Of a DNA stretch of 25,067 nucleotides, positions 8,176 to 15,981 are shown in pieces. The stretch is from Hyphomicrobiales bacterium. Its GTDB lineage: Bacteria; Pseudomonadota; Alphaproteobacteria; Rhizobiales; Devosiaceae. The first letter of the stretch is position 1; the number at the start of each line of letters is the position of its first letter. A program made the position numbers and the translations under genes. The stretch is taken from positions 1-25,067 of the forward strand of contig JALWTJ010000186.1 of NCBI GenBank assembly GCA_027082895.1, given 5' to 3'. The notes below the pieces were generated by a model. It saw only the letters and a list, made by a program, of their open reading frames with translations, had not been told where the DNA came from and did no database searches.

Positions 8176-8206
8176 GGCCGGGTATCCCGTGGGACACCCG
8201 GCCTTT
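8176..8206 (+). terminator. Probable terminator after cytochrome b561
   Basis: GGCCGGGT (8176-8183) and ACCCGGCC (8196-8203) form an eight-base-pair stem with a 12-base loop, followed by only three Ts. The stem is strong but the T-run is short. It lies between convergent genes and may serve both strands weakly. Confidence 0.5.
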
Positions 8207-8314
8207 CATTGCCTCGCAGATATTGCCTCACAGATTCTGCAAAGCGGATCGGAACATCACGTCACCCGACCCGAAAACACCCGACCCGAAGAACCCTCCG
8301 GAACCGGCAAAAAA

Positions 8315-8677
8315 CTATCGGCACTCGTTCAGCGCCGTGCCATCATCATTCCCGGAAACCGAAATGGAACAGGTTCCCGCCCCACCCTGGCTTTCACAAC
8401 TGGAAATGGCCGTCTGCCTGGCCGAGGCCAAATCCGCCGACCCCGCGGCAACCCCAAGGGCGCCATTGCTGGAACGGGCAATGGCATAAAAGCCCGCATC
8501 CATCCGGAAACCCTCGGTACACGAACTGCCAAGGGCCGCAGCGCACTGTTCCGCCTTCTCAACGGACGGTGCAACCACCAGATGGGCCGTCCCATCGCAC
8601 ACAAGCCCGATGGTCGCTGCCTGCGCACTTCCCGCCATCATGGCCAGAGCCAATGCAATTCCTGAAATCCTCAACAT
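8315..8677 (-). CDS. Small secreted cysteine-rich DUF4189-like protein
   Basis: This 120-residue protein starts with a clear signal peptide, residues 1-20 ending in GSAQA before ATIG. The mature part has six cysteines (27, 45, 53, 94, 103, 119), an even number that fits three disulfides in the periplasm. The segment GFYAIARSSNGALGVAAGSADLASARQTAISSC resembles the DUF4189 pattern of an aromatic-Ala-Ile-Ala strand and a helix ending in Cys. The start at 8677 has a strong AGGAGG site five bases upstream; a longer in-frame start is possible but would hide the signal peptide. The function of the family is not established. Confidence 0.78.
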   Translation of the reverse strand: MLRISGIALALAMMAGSAQAATIGLVCDGTAHLVVAPSVEKAEQCAAALGSSCTEGFRMDAGFYAIARSSNGALGVAAGSADLASARQTAISSCESQGGAGTCSISVSGNDDGTALNECR

Positions 8678-8690
8678 GTCTTCCTCCTCA

Positions 8691-8744
8691 ATTCGAAACC
8701 AGCCCATTGGCACCGGATCGGATGCCCTCCCGCCTGTTTCGAAT
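8691..8744. repeat. Spaced inverted repeat upstream of the DUF4189-like gene
   Basis: ATTCGAAAC (8691-8699) and GTTTCGAAT (8736-8744) are perfect nine-base inverted arms separated by 36 bases, just upstream of the Shine-Dalgarno site of the secreted protein gene. They could be two half-sites or a leader hairpin; chance is not excluded. Confidence 0.35.
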
Positions 8745-8866
8745 CTAACACACAATTTCTATCCCGCAATACGGGCGAAAAAGCGGCACGCTGATTTCGG
8801 ATTGATTCGTTTCCAGGGCTGTTGCTCTCCGAAACAACCAGTTTCCTGTCCCGATGAACCAGCCCG

Positions 8867-8921
8867 AAACAATGGGCCGGTCAAACGCTCTGTCCGGCGG
8901 CAAATCCGCTGCTCCAGGCCC
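8867..8921. repeat. 55-base direct repeat, outer copy of the flavoprotein 3' end
   Basis: This copy matches 8936-8990 at 54 of 55 positions, with a 69-base period. Read on the minus strand it still encodes the last 12 residues of the flavoprotein and its stop codon, but it lies outside the gene. The single difference falls at a third codon position and is synonymous (AGC versus AGT). Confidence 0.9.
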
Positions 8922-8935
8922 CGAAGGAATCACAA

Positions 8936-8990
8936 AAACAATGGGCCGGTCAAACGCTCTGTCCGGCGGCAAATCCACTGCTCCAGGCCC
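8936..8990. repeat. 55-base direct repeat, inner copy at the end of the flavoprotein gene
   Basis: This copy covers the final codons and stop of the flavoprotein gene plus 14 bases beyond. A 14-base unique segment (8922-8935) separates it from the outer copy. The bases flanking the two copies do not match, so the duplication is limited to 55 bases. Confidence 0.9.
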
Positions 8991-10122
8991 ATTGAAAATT
9001 GTACCCGCCCAGCCAGCCGGTAACATCCACCACCTCGCCAATGAAATAAAGGCCTGGCACGGACCGACTCTGCAGGGTCTTGCCGTCCAGCGCCCGCGTA
9101 TCCACGCCCCCCAGCGTTACTTCAGCCGTGCGATAGCCTTCGCTGGCCACCGGCCGCACATGCCAGTCCCCGATTCGCCGCGCCACCTGCAAAAGAACCC
9201 CGTTCCCCAGATCAGCCAGCCGCCCCGCGACATCATCCAGCACCAGTTGCACCACCCGCCTGGGCAGGATCCCGGACAGGAAAACGCCGATTTCCTGCCG
9301 CCCGTTTTCCCGCCGCGCGCGCTTCAGCAGTTCAAAAGAATCGTGGCCGGGCGCCAGATCAAGCCGGATGTCCGCCCCCGGCTGCCAATAGGACGAAATC
9401 TGCAGAATCGCAGGCCCGCTCAACCCGCGATGAGTCAGCAACATATGGTCCGTAAAGGCCTGCCGGCCTGCCTCTGCCCGCACCTCCAGCCCGATGCCGG
9501 ACAAGGGAGCCGTGCGCGCCAGCAAGCCCGGCTCGAATACCAGCGGCACCAGGGCGGGACGGGTCGGCACCACGTCAAGCCCGAACTGGGCAGCAATGCG
9601 GTACCCCAGACCCGAAGCCCCCATCCTGGGAATGGATTTGCCGCCACATGCAACGACAAGGGACCGGCAGATCACATCGCCCCCCTTCAGGCGGACGGAA
9701 AATCTCTGCCCTTCCCTGCGGATTTCTCCAACATCCTCACCAAGGCGCAACACCACCCCCGCCTGCCCCATGTCGGCAACGAACATGTCCACCACCTGCT
9801 GCGCCGAACCCGTGCAGAAAAGTTGCCCCTGCTTCTTCGGACACCATCCGATGCCCGCTCCCTCCAGACGCGCCACCATGTCGCGCGGGCCGAACCCGGC
9901 CAGTGCCGATAACATGAACCGGGGATTGGCGGAAAGGAAATGTTCCCGCCCCGTGTTCAGATTGGTAAAATTGCACCGCCCGCCCCCTGAAATGCGAATC
10001 TTTTCCCCCGGTTTGCGGTTATGTTCCACCACCAGAACCGGCCGGCCACGCCGGCCCGCCTCAACCGCACACATCATGCCGGCGGCCCCGGCGCCGATAA
10101 TGACCACGTCGAAATGTTTCAC
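8950..10122 (-). CDS. NAD(P)/FAD-dependent oxidoreductase of the HI0933/YhiN (BaiN/RdsA) family
   Basis: This 390-residue flavoprotein has the FAD-binding Rossmann motif G-A-G-A-A-G at residues 10-15 and the family signature KIRISGGGRCNFTN at 41-54. The C-terminal signature FIGEVVDVTGWLGGYNFQWAW is also present. As I recall, the E. coli homologue YhiN was reported as the 23S rRNA dihydrouridine synthase RdsA, and some gut relatives (BaiN) were linked to bile acid metabolism. The rRNA role is the better guess here. The start codon is GTG at 10122; an AGGA site ten bases upstream overlaps the TAG stop of the ypfJ-type gene, so the two are translationally linked across 12 bases. Its last codons lie in a 55-base segment duplicated immediately downstream. 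Confidence 0.93.
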   Translation of the reverse strand: MKHFDVVIIGAGAAGMMCAVEAGRRGRPVLVVEHNRKPGEKIRISGGGRCNFTNLNTGREHFLSANPRFMLSALAGFGPRDMVARLEGAGIGWCPKKQGQLFCTGSAQQVVDMFVADMGQAGVVLRLGEDVGEIRREGQRFSVRLKGGDVICRSLVVACGGKSIPRMGASGLGYRIAAQFGLDVVPTRPALVPLVFEPGLLARTAPLSGIGLEVRAEAGRQAFTDHMLLTHRGLSGPAILQISSYWQPGADIRLDLAPGHDSFELLKRARRENGRQEIGVFLSGILPRRVVQLVLDDVAGRLADLGNGVLLQVARRIGDWHVRPVASEGYRTAEVTLGGVDTRALDGKTLQSRSVPGLYFIGEVVDVTGWLGGYNFQWAWSSGFAAGQSV

Positions 10123-10134
10123 CAGGCGAATGTC

Positions 10135-11049
10135 CTAAAGACGGGCAGCGGAGAACGTGTCGCATGCCCCCACATTGGCGCTGCTATATCCCTTCTCGAA
10201 CCAGCGTTTGCGCTGGGCGGAGGTGCCATGGGTAAAGGTCTTGGGCACGGCAAACCCCTGGGCCTGTTTCTGCAGGCTGTCATCACCGATCTGGCTGGCC
10301 GCGTTCAGGGCCTCATCGATATCCCCCCGCTCCAGCAGGTTTTCCTGCCCCGCAAAGGCCGCCCATATCCCCGCATAGCAATCCGCCTGCAGTTCCACCT
10401 TGACCGACCAGGCATTGGCCTCCTCCGTGGAAAGACGGGGCCGGGCCGCATTGAATTCGGGCAGAACGCCGGTCAGCTGCTGCACATGATGGCCGATCTC
10501 GTGGGCAAGAACATAGGCCTGGGCAAAGTCCCCCGGCGCCCCGAAACGGCGGCGCAGGGTTTCATAGAAATCCAGATCGATATAAACCTTCCGGTCCCCC
10601 GGACAATAAAAGGGCCCCGTGCTGGCATTGGCCACCCCGCACCCTCCGGAACGGGTCTGGCCGGAAAAGATCACCACCGTGGGCGGGTCGTAAGTCAACC
10701 CGTTCTGGGAAAATACCTCGGTCCACAGATCTTCGGTTTCCTGCACCACCACCCCGACGAATTTCGTCATGTCGTCAGTGGCCACCGGGCCCGATGAAGG
10801 GGCCTGCCGGGGCGCCGGACCCGTGGAAAGGGTGCCGTTGAGCAATTGCGACGGATCCACCCCCAGCGCCATTCCCACCACCAGCAGGATGATAAGCCCC
10901 ACGATTCCAAGGCCGCCGCCACGCGCACCGCCACTGCGCGGCATGCGCAATCGAGGCATGCCCCCGCCGCCGCCAAAACCGCCACCGCCACGCCTCTGGC
11001 CACGCCGGTCTTCGATATGAGAGCTGCGCTTGCGTCCCCGCCATTTCAT
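10135..11049 (-). CDS. YpfJ-type neutral zinc metallopeptidase, membrane anchored
   Basis: This 304-residue protein belongs to the YpfJ/KPN_02809 family of putative neutral zinc metallopeptidases. A basic, Gly-rich N-terminus (GGGGFGGGGG at 21-30) precedes one membrane segment at about 47-64, with the rest probably periplasmic. The zinc motif HEIGHH gives H183, E184 and H187, and the downstream ELQADCYAG (E219) fits the third ligand. Four cysteines (137, 149, 224, 296) recur in the family. The ATG at 11049 has GGAG nine bases upstream. It is the first gene of a two-gene unit with the flavoprotein. Substrates are unknown. Confidence 0.92.
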   Translation of the reverse strand: MKWRGRKRSSHIEDRRGQRRGGGGFGGGGGMPRLRMPRSGGARGGGLGIVGLIILLVVGMALGVDPSQLLNGTLSTGPAPRQAPSSGPVATDDMTKFVGVVVQETEDLWTEVFSQNGLTYDPPTVVIFSGQTRSGGCGVANASTGPFYCPGDRKVYIDLDFYETLRRRFGAPGDFAQAYVLAHEIGHHVQQLTGVLPEFNAARPRLSTEEANAWSVKVELQADCYAGIWAAFAGQENLLERGDIDEALNAASQIGDDSLQKQAQGFAVPKTFTHGTSAQRKRWFEKGYSSANVGACDTFSAARL

Positions 11050-11426
11050 CCCGATCGGCTCCCGGTCGTCTTTGTTGAATCACTGGAAACGGAGTGTGCC
11101 ACATCCGCCCCGGCAACGCCACGCTTCGCTGCCATCCCGATTGCATACATGCCATTCCCATATGCAGCCGAAAAAGCATGGCCTTTACCCACCCCCTTCA
11201 TCCGCTGTTCGTCCACGCATCAGGTGCAAAAGAAACATCCCGCATCCCCGGGCCGGACAGTAACGCGCCGACAGGTGGCGAAATTCCCCTCTCCCCCCGC
11301 AACATCATGGCTGGCAAAATCCGTTTGCTTGCGCTAAACACCGCCAGACCCATTTGACCACATCAAATTGCACACCTGCCCTGCCAGCAAAACCGGCACG
11401 GGACATGCCACAATGCGAGCCGCGCC
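11050..11426. other. Spacer between divergent ypfJ-type gene and carB, no gene seen
   Basis: These 377 bases contain no convincing reading frame with a ribosome site, no RNA gene and no strong hairpin with a T-run. A TTGACC at 11354 lies within an imperfect dyad (TTTGA-N5-TCAAA) close to carB, but no -10 follows at the right distance. Promoters for both genes must lie here but I cannot place them. Confidence 0.6.
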
Positions 11427-14400
11427 ATGCCAAAACGCACCGATATTTCGTCCATCCTGATCATTGGCGCCGGCCCCATCGTCATCGGCCAGGCATGCGA
11501 GTTCGACTACTCGGGCACCCAGGCCTGCAAGGCCCTGAAGGAAGAAGGCTATCGCATCATTCTGGTCAATTCCAACCCGGCCACCATCATGACCGACCCG
11601 GACCTGGCCGATGCCACCTACATGGAGCCGATCACCCCCGAAATCGTGGCAAGGATCATCGAAAAGGAACGCCCCGACGCCATCCTTCCCACCATGGGCG
11701 GACAGACCGCCCTCAACTGCGCCCTGTCCCTGAAGAAGATGGGCGTGCTGGACGAATTCGGTGTGGAAATGATCGGCGCCGACGCCGCGGCAATCGACAA
11801 GGCGGAAGACCGTGCCCTTTTCCGGGCCGCCATGGAAAAGATCGGCCTTGAAACCCCCCGTTCCATGCTGGCCCACGACATACCCGAAGCCCTTGCCGCC
11901 TTCGAGCATGTGGGACTGCCCGCCATCATTCGCCCCTCCTTTACCCTTGGCGGTACCGGCGGGGGCATCGCCTATAACCGCGAAGAATTCTTCGACATCG
12001 TGAGTTCGGGTCTGGATGCCTCCCCCACCACCGAAGTGCTGATCGAGGAATCGGTAGTGGGCTGGAAGGAATATGAAATGGAGGTGGTGCGCGACAGGAA
12101 CGACAATTGCATCATCATCTGTTCCATCGAAAACGTCGATCCCATGGGCGTGCATACCGGAGACTCGGTTACCGTCGCCCCGGCCCTCACCCTGACAGAC
12201 AAGGAATATCAGATCATGCGGGACGCCTCCATCGCGGTCCTGCGCGAGATCGGGGTGGAAACCGGTGGCTCCAACGTCCAGTTCGCCGTCAACCCCAAGG
12301 ATGGCCGCCTGATCATCATCGAGATGAACCCGCGCGTTTCCCGTTCCTCGGCCCTTGCCTCCAAGGCCACCGGCTTTCCCATTGCCAAGGTCGCGGCCCG
12401 GCTGGCGGTCGGCTATACGCTGGACGAGCTGGACAATGACATCACCAGAGGCGCCACCCCCGCCAGTTTCGAGCCAACCATTGACTATGTGGTCACCAAG
12501 ATTCCCCGTTTCGCCTTTGAAAAGTTTCCCGGCGCCAGCAACCGGCTGACCACCGCCATGAAATCGGTGGGCGAAGCCATGGCCATCGGCCGCACCTTTG
12601 GCGAAAGCCTGCAAAAGGCCCTGCGCTCCATGGAAACCGGACTGACGGGGCTGAACGAAGTCGGTATCCCCGGCCTCGGAGAGGGAGACGACAAGAATGC
12701 CATCCGCGCCGCCCTCGGCAAGCCGACCCCGGATCGCCTTCTGCATGTGGCCGAAGCCATGCGCCTGGGCTGGAGCAACGCCGACATTCACAAGGCATGC
12801 TTCATCGACCCCTGGTTTCTTGACCAGATCCGCGAACTGATCGAACAGGAAGAAAATGTCCGGCAACGTGGCCTGCCCCGGGATGCCGCCAACCTGCGGG
12901 CACTGAAGGGAGCTGGATTTTCCGATGCGCGGCTGGCAGAACTTGCCGGCACCGACCCCGATTCGGTCCGCGCCCTGCGCGAGCAACTGGACGTGCTGCC
13001 CGTTTACAAGCGTATCGATACCTGCGCCGCCGAATTTGCCGCCCCCACCGCCTACATGTACGCAACCTATGAAACCCCCTTTGCCGGGGAAGCGGCCTGC
13101 GAAGCACGGCCCTCGGACAGGGAAAAGATCATCATACTGGGGGGCGGCCCCAACCGGATCGGACAGGGAATCGAGTTCGACTATTGCTGCTGCCACGCCG
13201 CCTTTGCCCTGTCGGACGCCGGCCATGAAACCATCATGGTCAACTGCAACCCCGAAACCGTATCCACCGATTACGACACCTCGGACCGGCTGTATTTCGA
13301 ACCGCTGACCGAGGAAGATGTCATCGAGATCCTGCGGGTGGAACGCCGCAACGGCACCCTGAAAGGCGTCATCGTGCAGTTCGGCGGGCAGACCCCCCTC
13401 GGGCTGGCCGACGCGGTCAAGAAGGCCGGCATTCCCATCCTTGGCACCCAGCCCGCTTCCATCGATCTGGCGGAGGATCGCGACCAGTTTTCCCGCCTTC
13501 TGGGACAACTGGACCTGGTTCAGCCCGAAAACGCCATCGCCCACTCCCTCGAACAGGCCCGGATCGTGGCCGCCGAACTCGGTTTTCCGCTGGTGATCCG
13601 TCCCTCCTATGTCCTGGGCGGCCGGGCCATGGCCATCGTGCACGGCCCCGAGGAATTCGAGGCCTATATCCAGTCCACCCTGTCCGAACTGGTCCCCCCC
13701 GCCGTGCGGGCCCAGTATCCCAATGACAAGACGGGACAGATCAATTCGGTCATTGCCAAGAACCCGCTCCTGTTCGACAGCTACCTGTCCGGTGCCGTGG
13801 AAATCGACGTGGACTGCCTGAGCGACGGCACGGAGGTTTTCGTGTGCGGCATCATGGAACATATCGAGGAAGCCGGGGTCCATTCCGGCGACAGCGCCTG
13901 CTCCCTGCCCCCCCGCTCCCTGCCCCCGCAGATGATCGATGAAATCAAGCGCCAGACCACCGCCATGGCCCGCGCCCTGAACGTCATCGGGCTGATGAAC
14001 GTGCAGTTCGCCCTCAAGGACGGCACCCTTTACGTTCTGGAGGTCAATCCCCGCGCATCGCGCACCGTGCCTTTCGTGGCCAAGGTCATCGGCAAACCCA
14101 TTGCCAAGATCGCGTCCCGCCTGATGGCAGGGGAAAAGCTGGCCGCCTTCGACCTGAAGGAAAAGCCCCTCAAGCATATCGGGGTCAAGGAAGCCGTGTT
14201 CCCCTTTGCCCGTTTTCCCGGCGTGGACACGCTTCTTGGCCCGGAAATGAAATCCACCGGGGAGGTCATCGGTCTGGACAGGGATTTTGCCATCGCCTTT
14301 GCCAAGTCCCAGCTGGGCGGCGGCATCATCGTGCCCAGAAGCGGCACCGTGTTCATTTCCGTACGCAGTTCCGACAAGACCCCCGAAATTGCCCATGCCA

Positions 14401-14738
14401 TGGCCCGTTTGCAAAAGGCCGGCTTCCGGATCATTGCCACCGGCGGCACCATGCGTTTCCTCAGGGAGCATGGCATAGAAGCAGAAAAGATCAACAAGGT
14501 GCTTGAAGGTCGCCCCCACATCGTGGACGCCCTGAAAAACTCGGAAGTCGATCTGGTCATCAACACCACCCAGGGCACCAAGGCCGTCTCCGACAGCCGC
14601 GCCATTCGCCGTTCCGCCCTGCTGGAAAAGGTTCCCTATTATACCACCATTCCCGGGGCGCTTGCCGCCGTTGATGCCATAATCGCCTATGGCGCGGGCA
14701 ACCTGGACGTGCGCCCCGTTCAGGATTATCTGGCCTGA
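11427..14738 (+). CDS. carB: Carbamoyl-phosphate synthase large subunit
   Basis: CarB makes carbamoyl phosphate from bicarbonate, ammonia delivered by CarA, and two ATP. The 1103 residues are slightly longer than the E. coli protein and usual for this class. The two homologous halves are visible: the first begins ILIIGAGPIVIGQACEFDYSG and has an ATP-grasp domain with RPSFTLGGTGGG; the second begins IIILGGGPNRIGQGIEFDY near residue 568 and has RPSYVLGGRAM. The C-terminal MGS-like allosteric domain (about 971-1100) holds ATGGTMRFL and NTTQGTKAVSDS, where UMP or ornithine-type effectors bind in relatives. The ATG at 11427 has only a weak GAG upstream. carA is 5.5 kb away, so the subunits are presumably made from separate transcripts. 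Confidence 0.98.
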   Translation: MPKRTDISSILIIGAGPIVIGQACEFDYSGTQACKALKEEGYRIILVNSNPATIMTDPDLADATYMEPITPEIVARIIEKERPDAILPTMGGQTALNCALSLKKMGVLDEFGVEMIGADAAAIDKAEDRALFRAAMEKIGLETPRSMLAHDIPEALAAFEHVGLPAIIRPSFTLGGTGGGIAYNREEFFDIVSSGLDASPTTEVLIEESVVGWKEYEMEVVRDRNDNCIIICSIENVDPMGVHTGDSVTVAPALTLTDKEYQIMRDASIAVLREIGVETGGSNVQFAVNPKDGRLIIIEMNPRVSRSSALASKATGFPIAKVAARLAVGYTLDELDNDITRGATPASFEPTIDYVVTKIPRFAFEKFPGASNRLTTAMKSVGEAMAIGRTFGESLQKALRSMETGLTGLNEVGIPGLGEGDDKNAIRAALGKPTPDRLLHVAEAMRLGWSNADIHKACFIDPWFLDQIRELIEQEENVRQRGLPRDAANLRALKGAGFSDARLAELAGTDPDSVRALREQLDVLPVYKRIDTCAAEFAAPTAYMYATYETPFAGEAACEARPSDREKIIILGGGPNRIGQGIEFDYCCCHAAFALSDAGHETIMVNCNPETVSTDYDTSDRLYFEPLTEEDVIEILRVERRNGTLKGVIVQFGGQTPLGLADAVKKAGIPILGTQPASIDLAEDRDQFSRLLGQLDLVQPENAIAHSLEQARIVAAELGFPLVIRPSYVLGGRAMAIVHGPEEFEAYIQSTLSELVPPAVRAQYPNDKTGQINSVIAKNPLLFDSYLSGAVEIDVDCLSDGTEVFVCGIMEHIEEAGVHSGDSACSLPPRSLPPQMIDEIKRQTTAMARALNVIGLMNVQFALKDGTLYVLEVNPRASRTVPFVAKVIGKPIAKIASRLMAGEKLAAFDLKEKPLKHIGVKEAVFPFARFPGVDTLLGPEMKSTGEVIGLDRDFAIAFAKSQLGGGIIVPRSGTVFISVRSSDKTPEIAHAMARLQKAGFRIIATGGTMRFLREHGIEAEKINKVLEGRPHIVDALKNSEVDLVINTTQGTKAVSDSRAIRRSALLEKVPYYTTIPGALAAVDAIIAYGAGNLDVRPVQDYLA

Positions 14739-14867
14739 ATCGCAAGCCGGAAACCAAATCGACAAATTTTAACGTTTTCGTATTGCTGAAACGCGCGTTT
14801 GACGTTACAAAGGAATATTGAATATTGCGGTTTACTGATGACGCTATACGACGATTTTCGTGTCTGC

Positions 14868-14897
14868 TTGCATCACTATCCAATCATTCGATGTAAC
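14868..14897 (+). promoter_or_regulatory. Candidate promoter of the cold-shock gene
   Basis: TTGCAT (14868-14873), 18 bases, then TGTAAC (14892-14897). It sits in an AT-rich 214-base spacer after carB that also holds weaker candidates further upstream, such as TTGCTG-N17-TACAAA around 14784. The predicted start near 14904 coincides with a small hairpin. Confidence 0.4.
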
Positions 14898-14904
14898 ATA
14901 GACC

Positions 14905-14919
14905 GCCCCGAAATGGGGC
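14905..14919 (+). other. Hairpin at the 5' end of the cold-shock mRNA leader
   Basis: GCCCC (14905-14909) and GGGGC (14915-14919) form a five-base-pair GC stem with a five-base loop, 33 bases before the csp start codon. If transcription starts near 14904 the hairpin is at the extreme 5' end, a place where such stems stabilise mRNA or sense temperature. Confidence 0.4.
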
Positions 14920-14952
14920 AATATCGCATCTTTAGCGAAAGGCACTACGAAT

Positions 14953-15165
14953 ATGGCAACCGGCACCGTTAAATGGTTCAACGGCCAAAAAGGCTTTGGA
15001 TTCATCCAACCTGACGAAGGTGGAGCAGACGTTTTTGTTCACATCTCCGCAGTTCAGCGCAGCGGCATGACAGGTCTGGACGAAGGTCAGAAAGTCAACT
15101 ACGAAGTTGTACAGGACAGTCGCACCGGCAAGTCCGCAGCGGACAATCTTTCCGACGCTTCCTGA
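14953..15165 (+). CDS. Cold-shock domain protein (CspA family)
   Basis: This 70-residue protein is a single OB-fold cold-shock domain that binds single-stranded RNA and DNA. Both RNA-binding motifs are present: RNP1 KGFGFI at about residues 13-18 and RNP2 VFVHI at about 27-31, with W8 and F9 in the first strand. The length and start MATGTVKWFNGQKGFGFI match alphaproteobacterial CspA proteins. The ATG has AAAGG about ten bases upstream. It has its own terminator, so it is probably monocistronic. Whether it is induced by cold cannot be told from the sequence. Confidence 0.96.
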   Translation: MATGTVKWFNGQKGFGFIQPDEGGADVFVHISAVQRSGMTGLDEGQKVNYEVVQDSRTGKSAADNLSDAS

Positions 15166-15173
15166 GCGACGCC

Positions 15174-15193
15174 GCCGGGCATTTGCACCCGGC
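15174..15193 (+). other. Hairpin after the cold-shock gene
   Basis: GCCGGG and CCCGGC form a six-base-pair stem with an eight-base loop nine bases past the stop codon. No T-run follows, so it is probably an mRNA-stabilising stem ahead of the true terminator. Confidence 0.4.
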
Positions 15194-15209
15194 ATCATTT
15201 CTGCTATCT

Positions 15210-15241
15210 GGCGCCGAGGTATCCCCGGCGCCTTTTTCTTT
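15210..15241 (+). terminator. Rho-independent terminator of the cold-shock gene
   Basis: GGCGCCG (15210-15216) and CGGCGCC (15226-15232) form a perfect seven-base-pair stem followed by TTTTTCTTT. This separates csp from greA. Confidence 0.88.
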
Positions 15242-15303
15242 AAGTCCGCCCAACCCGGATTCCCGGATTTGCGATCGGGAAACAACCAGCACGAGCCTGA
15301 CCA

Positions 15304-15777
15304 ATGGAAAAGATCCCCCTCACCCCAGCCGGTTACAAAGCCCTGAAGGAAGAACGCGAACGCCGGGTCTCGGTTGACAGGCGCACCATAGTGGATGCCA
15401 TTGCCGAAGCGCGGGCCCATGGCGACCTGTCTGAAAACGCCGAATATCACGCGGCAAAGGAACAGCAGAGCCTGAACGAGGGACGCATTCAGGAACTGGA
15501 AAGCATCCTTGCCCTCGCCCAGGTCATCGATCCCGTCAGCATTGGCGGCGACAGCGTCAAGTTTGGCGCCACCGTCACCATCGTGGACGAGGACACCGAC
15601 GAGGAAAAGACATTGCAGATCGTGGGCAACCCGGAAGCGGATGCCAATGCGGGCAAGATTTCCATTTCCTCCCCCATCTCGCGCGCCATGATCGGCAAGC
15701 AGGTCGGCGACAGCTTTGAAGTGGCCGCCCCCGGTGGCGCCAGGAACTACGAGATCCTGGCCATCACCTTCAAGTAG
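15304..15777 (+). CDS. greA: Transcription elongation factor GreA
   Basis: GreA rescues backtracked RNA polymerase by stimulating cleavage of the 3' end of the transcript. The 157 residues match the family. The N-terminal coiled coil carries the acidic tip in HGDLSENAEYHAAKE with D41 and E44, the residues that place the catalytic magnesium ion. The C-terminal FKBP-like domain includes VDEDTDEEKTLQIVG and ISSPISRAMIGKQVGD. The ATG has only a weak ribosome site. A perfect GGCGGGG/CCCCGCC stem follows 14 bases after the stop but lacks a T-run. Confidence 0.97.
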   Translation: MEKIPLTPAGYKALKEERERRVSVDRRTIVDAIAEARAHGDLSENAEYHAAKEQQSLNEGRIQELESILALAQVIDPVSIGGDSVKFGATVTIVDEDTDEEKTLQIVGNPEADANAGKISISSPISRAMIGKQVGDSFEVAAPGGARNYEILAITFK

Positions 15778-15790
15778 GCCAGGAGCATCC

Positions 15791-15815
15791 GGCGGGGCAG
15801 GCATTCGCCCCCGCC
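15791..15815 (+). terminator. GC-rich hairpin after greA, possible weak terminator
   Basis: GGCGGGG (15791-15797) and CCCCGCC (15809-15815) form a seven-base-pair stem with an 11-base loop. No T-run follows. Further imperfect GC-rich repeats lie at 15838-15870. Termination here would be inefficient or need Rho. Confidence 0.35.
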
Positions 15816-15916
15816 CATCCCGGCAAACAAGGCCTTTTGCCCGGCCCGGCGCGACAAAACGCCCGGGCGAAAAACCCACAATGGTGTGAACGAAGCCACA
15901 TTGCGCTTTTCCCGGC

Positions 15917-15946
15917 TTGCAATCTGAACTAACCAGTACCTATCTG
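15917..15946 (+). promoter_or_regulatory. Candidate promoter of trxB
   Basis: TTGCAA (15917-15922), 18 bases, then TATCTG (15941-15946). The match is moderate and would leave a leader of about 30 bases before the trxB ATG. Confidence 0.35.
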
Positions 15947-15981
15947 TGCTGCAAACAGGTTCACTTTCAAGGAACAGGACA

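Noticed and set aside
8867..8990. The 55-base repeat pair as a CRISPR array or dispersed palindromic repeat
   Set aside because: There are only two copies with a 14-base gap, no cas genes are near, and the unit is the 3' end of the flanking gene.
11334..14765. A 1143-codon open frame on the minus strand opposite carB
   Set aside because: It is a by-product of GC-rich codon use in carB. Its translation is low-complexity Gly/His/Asp-rich with no domain, and carB is unmistakable on the other strand.
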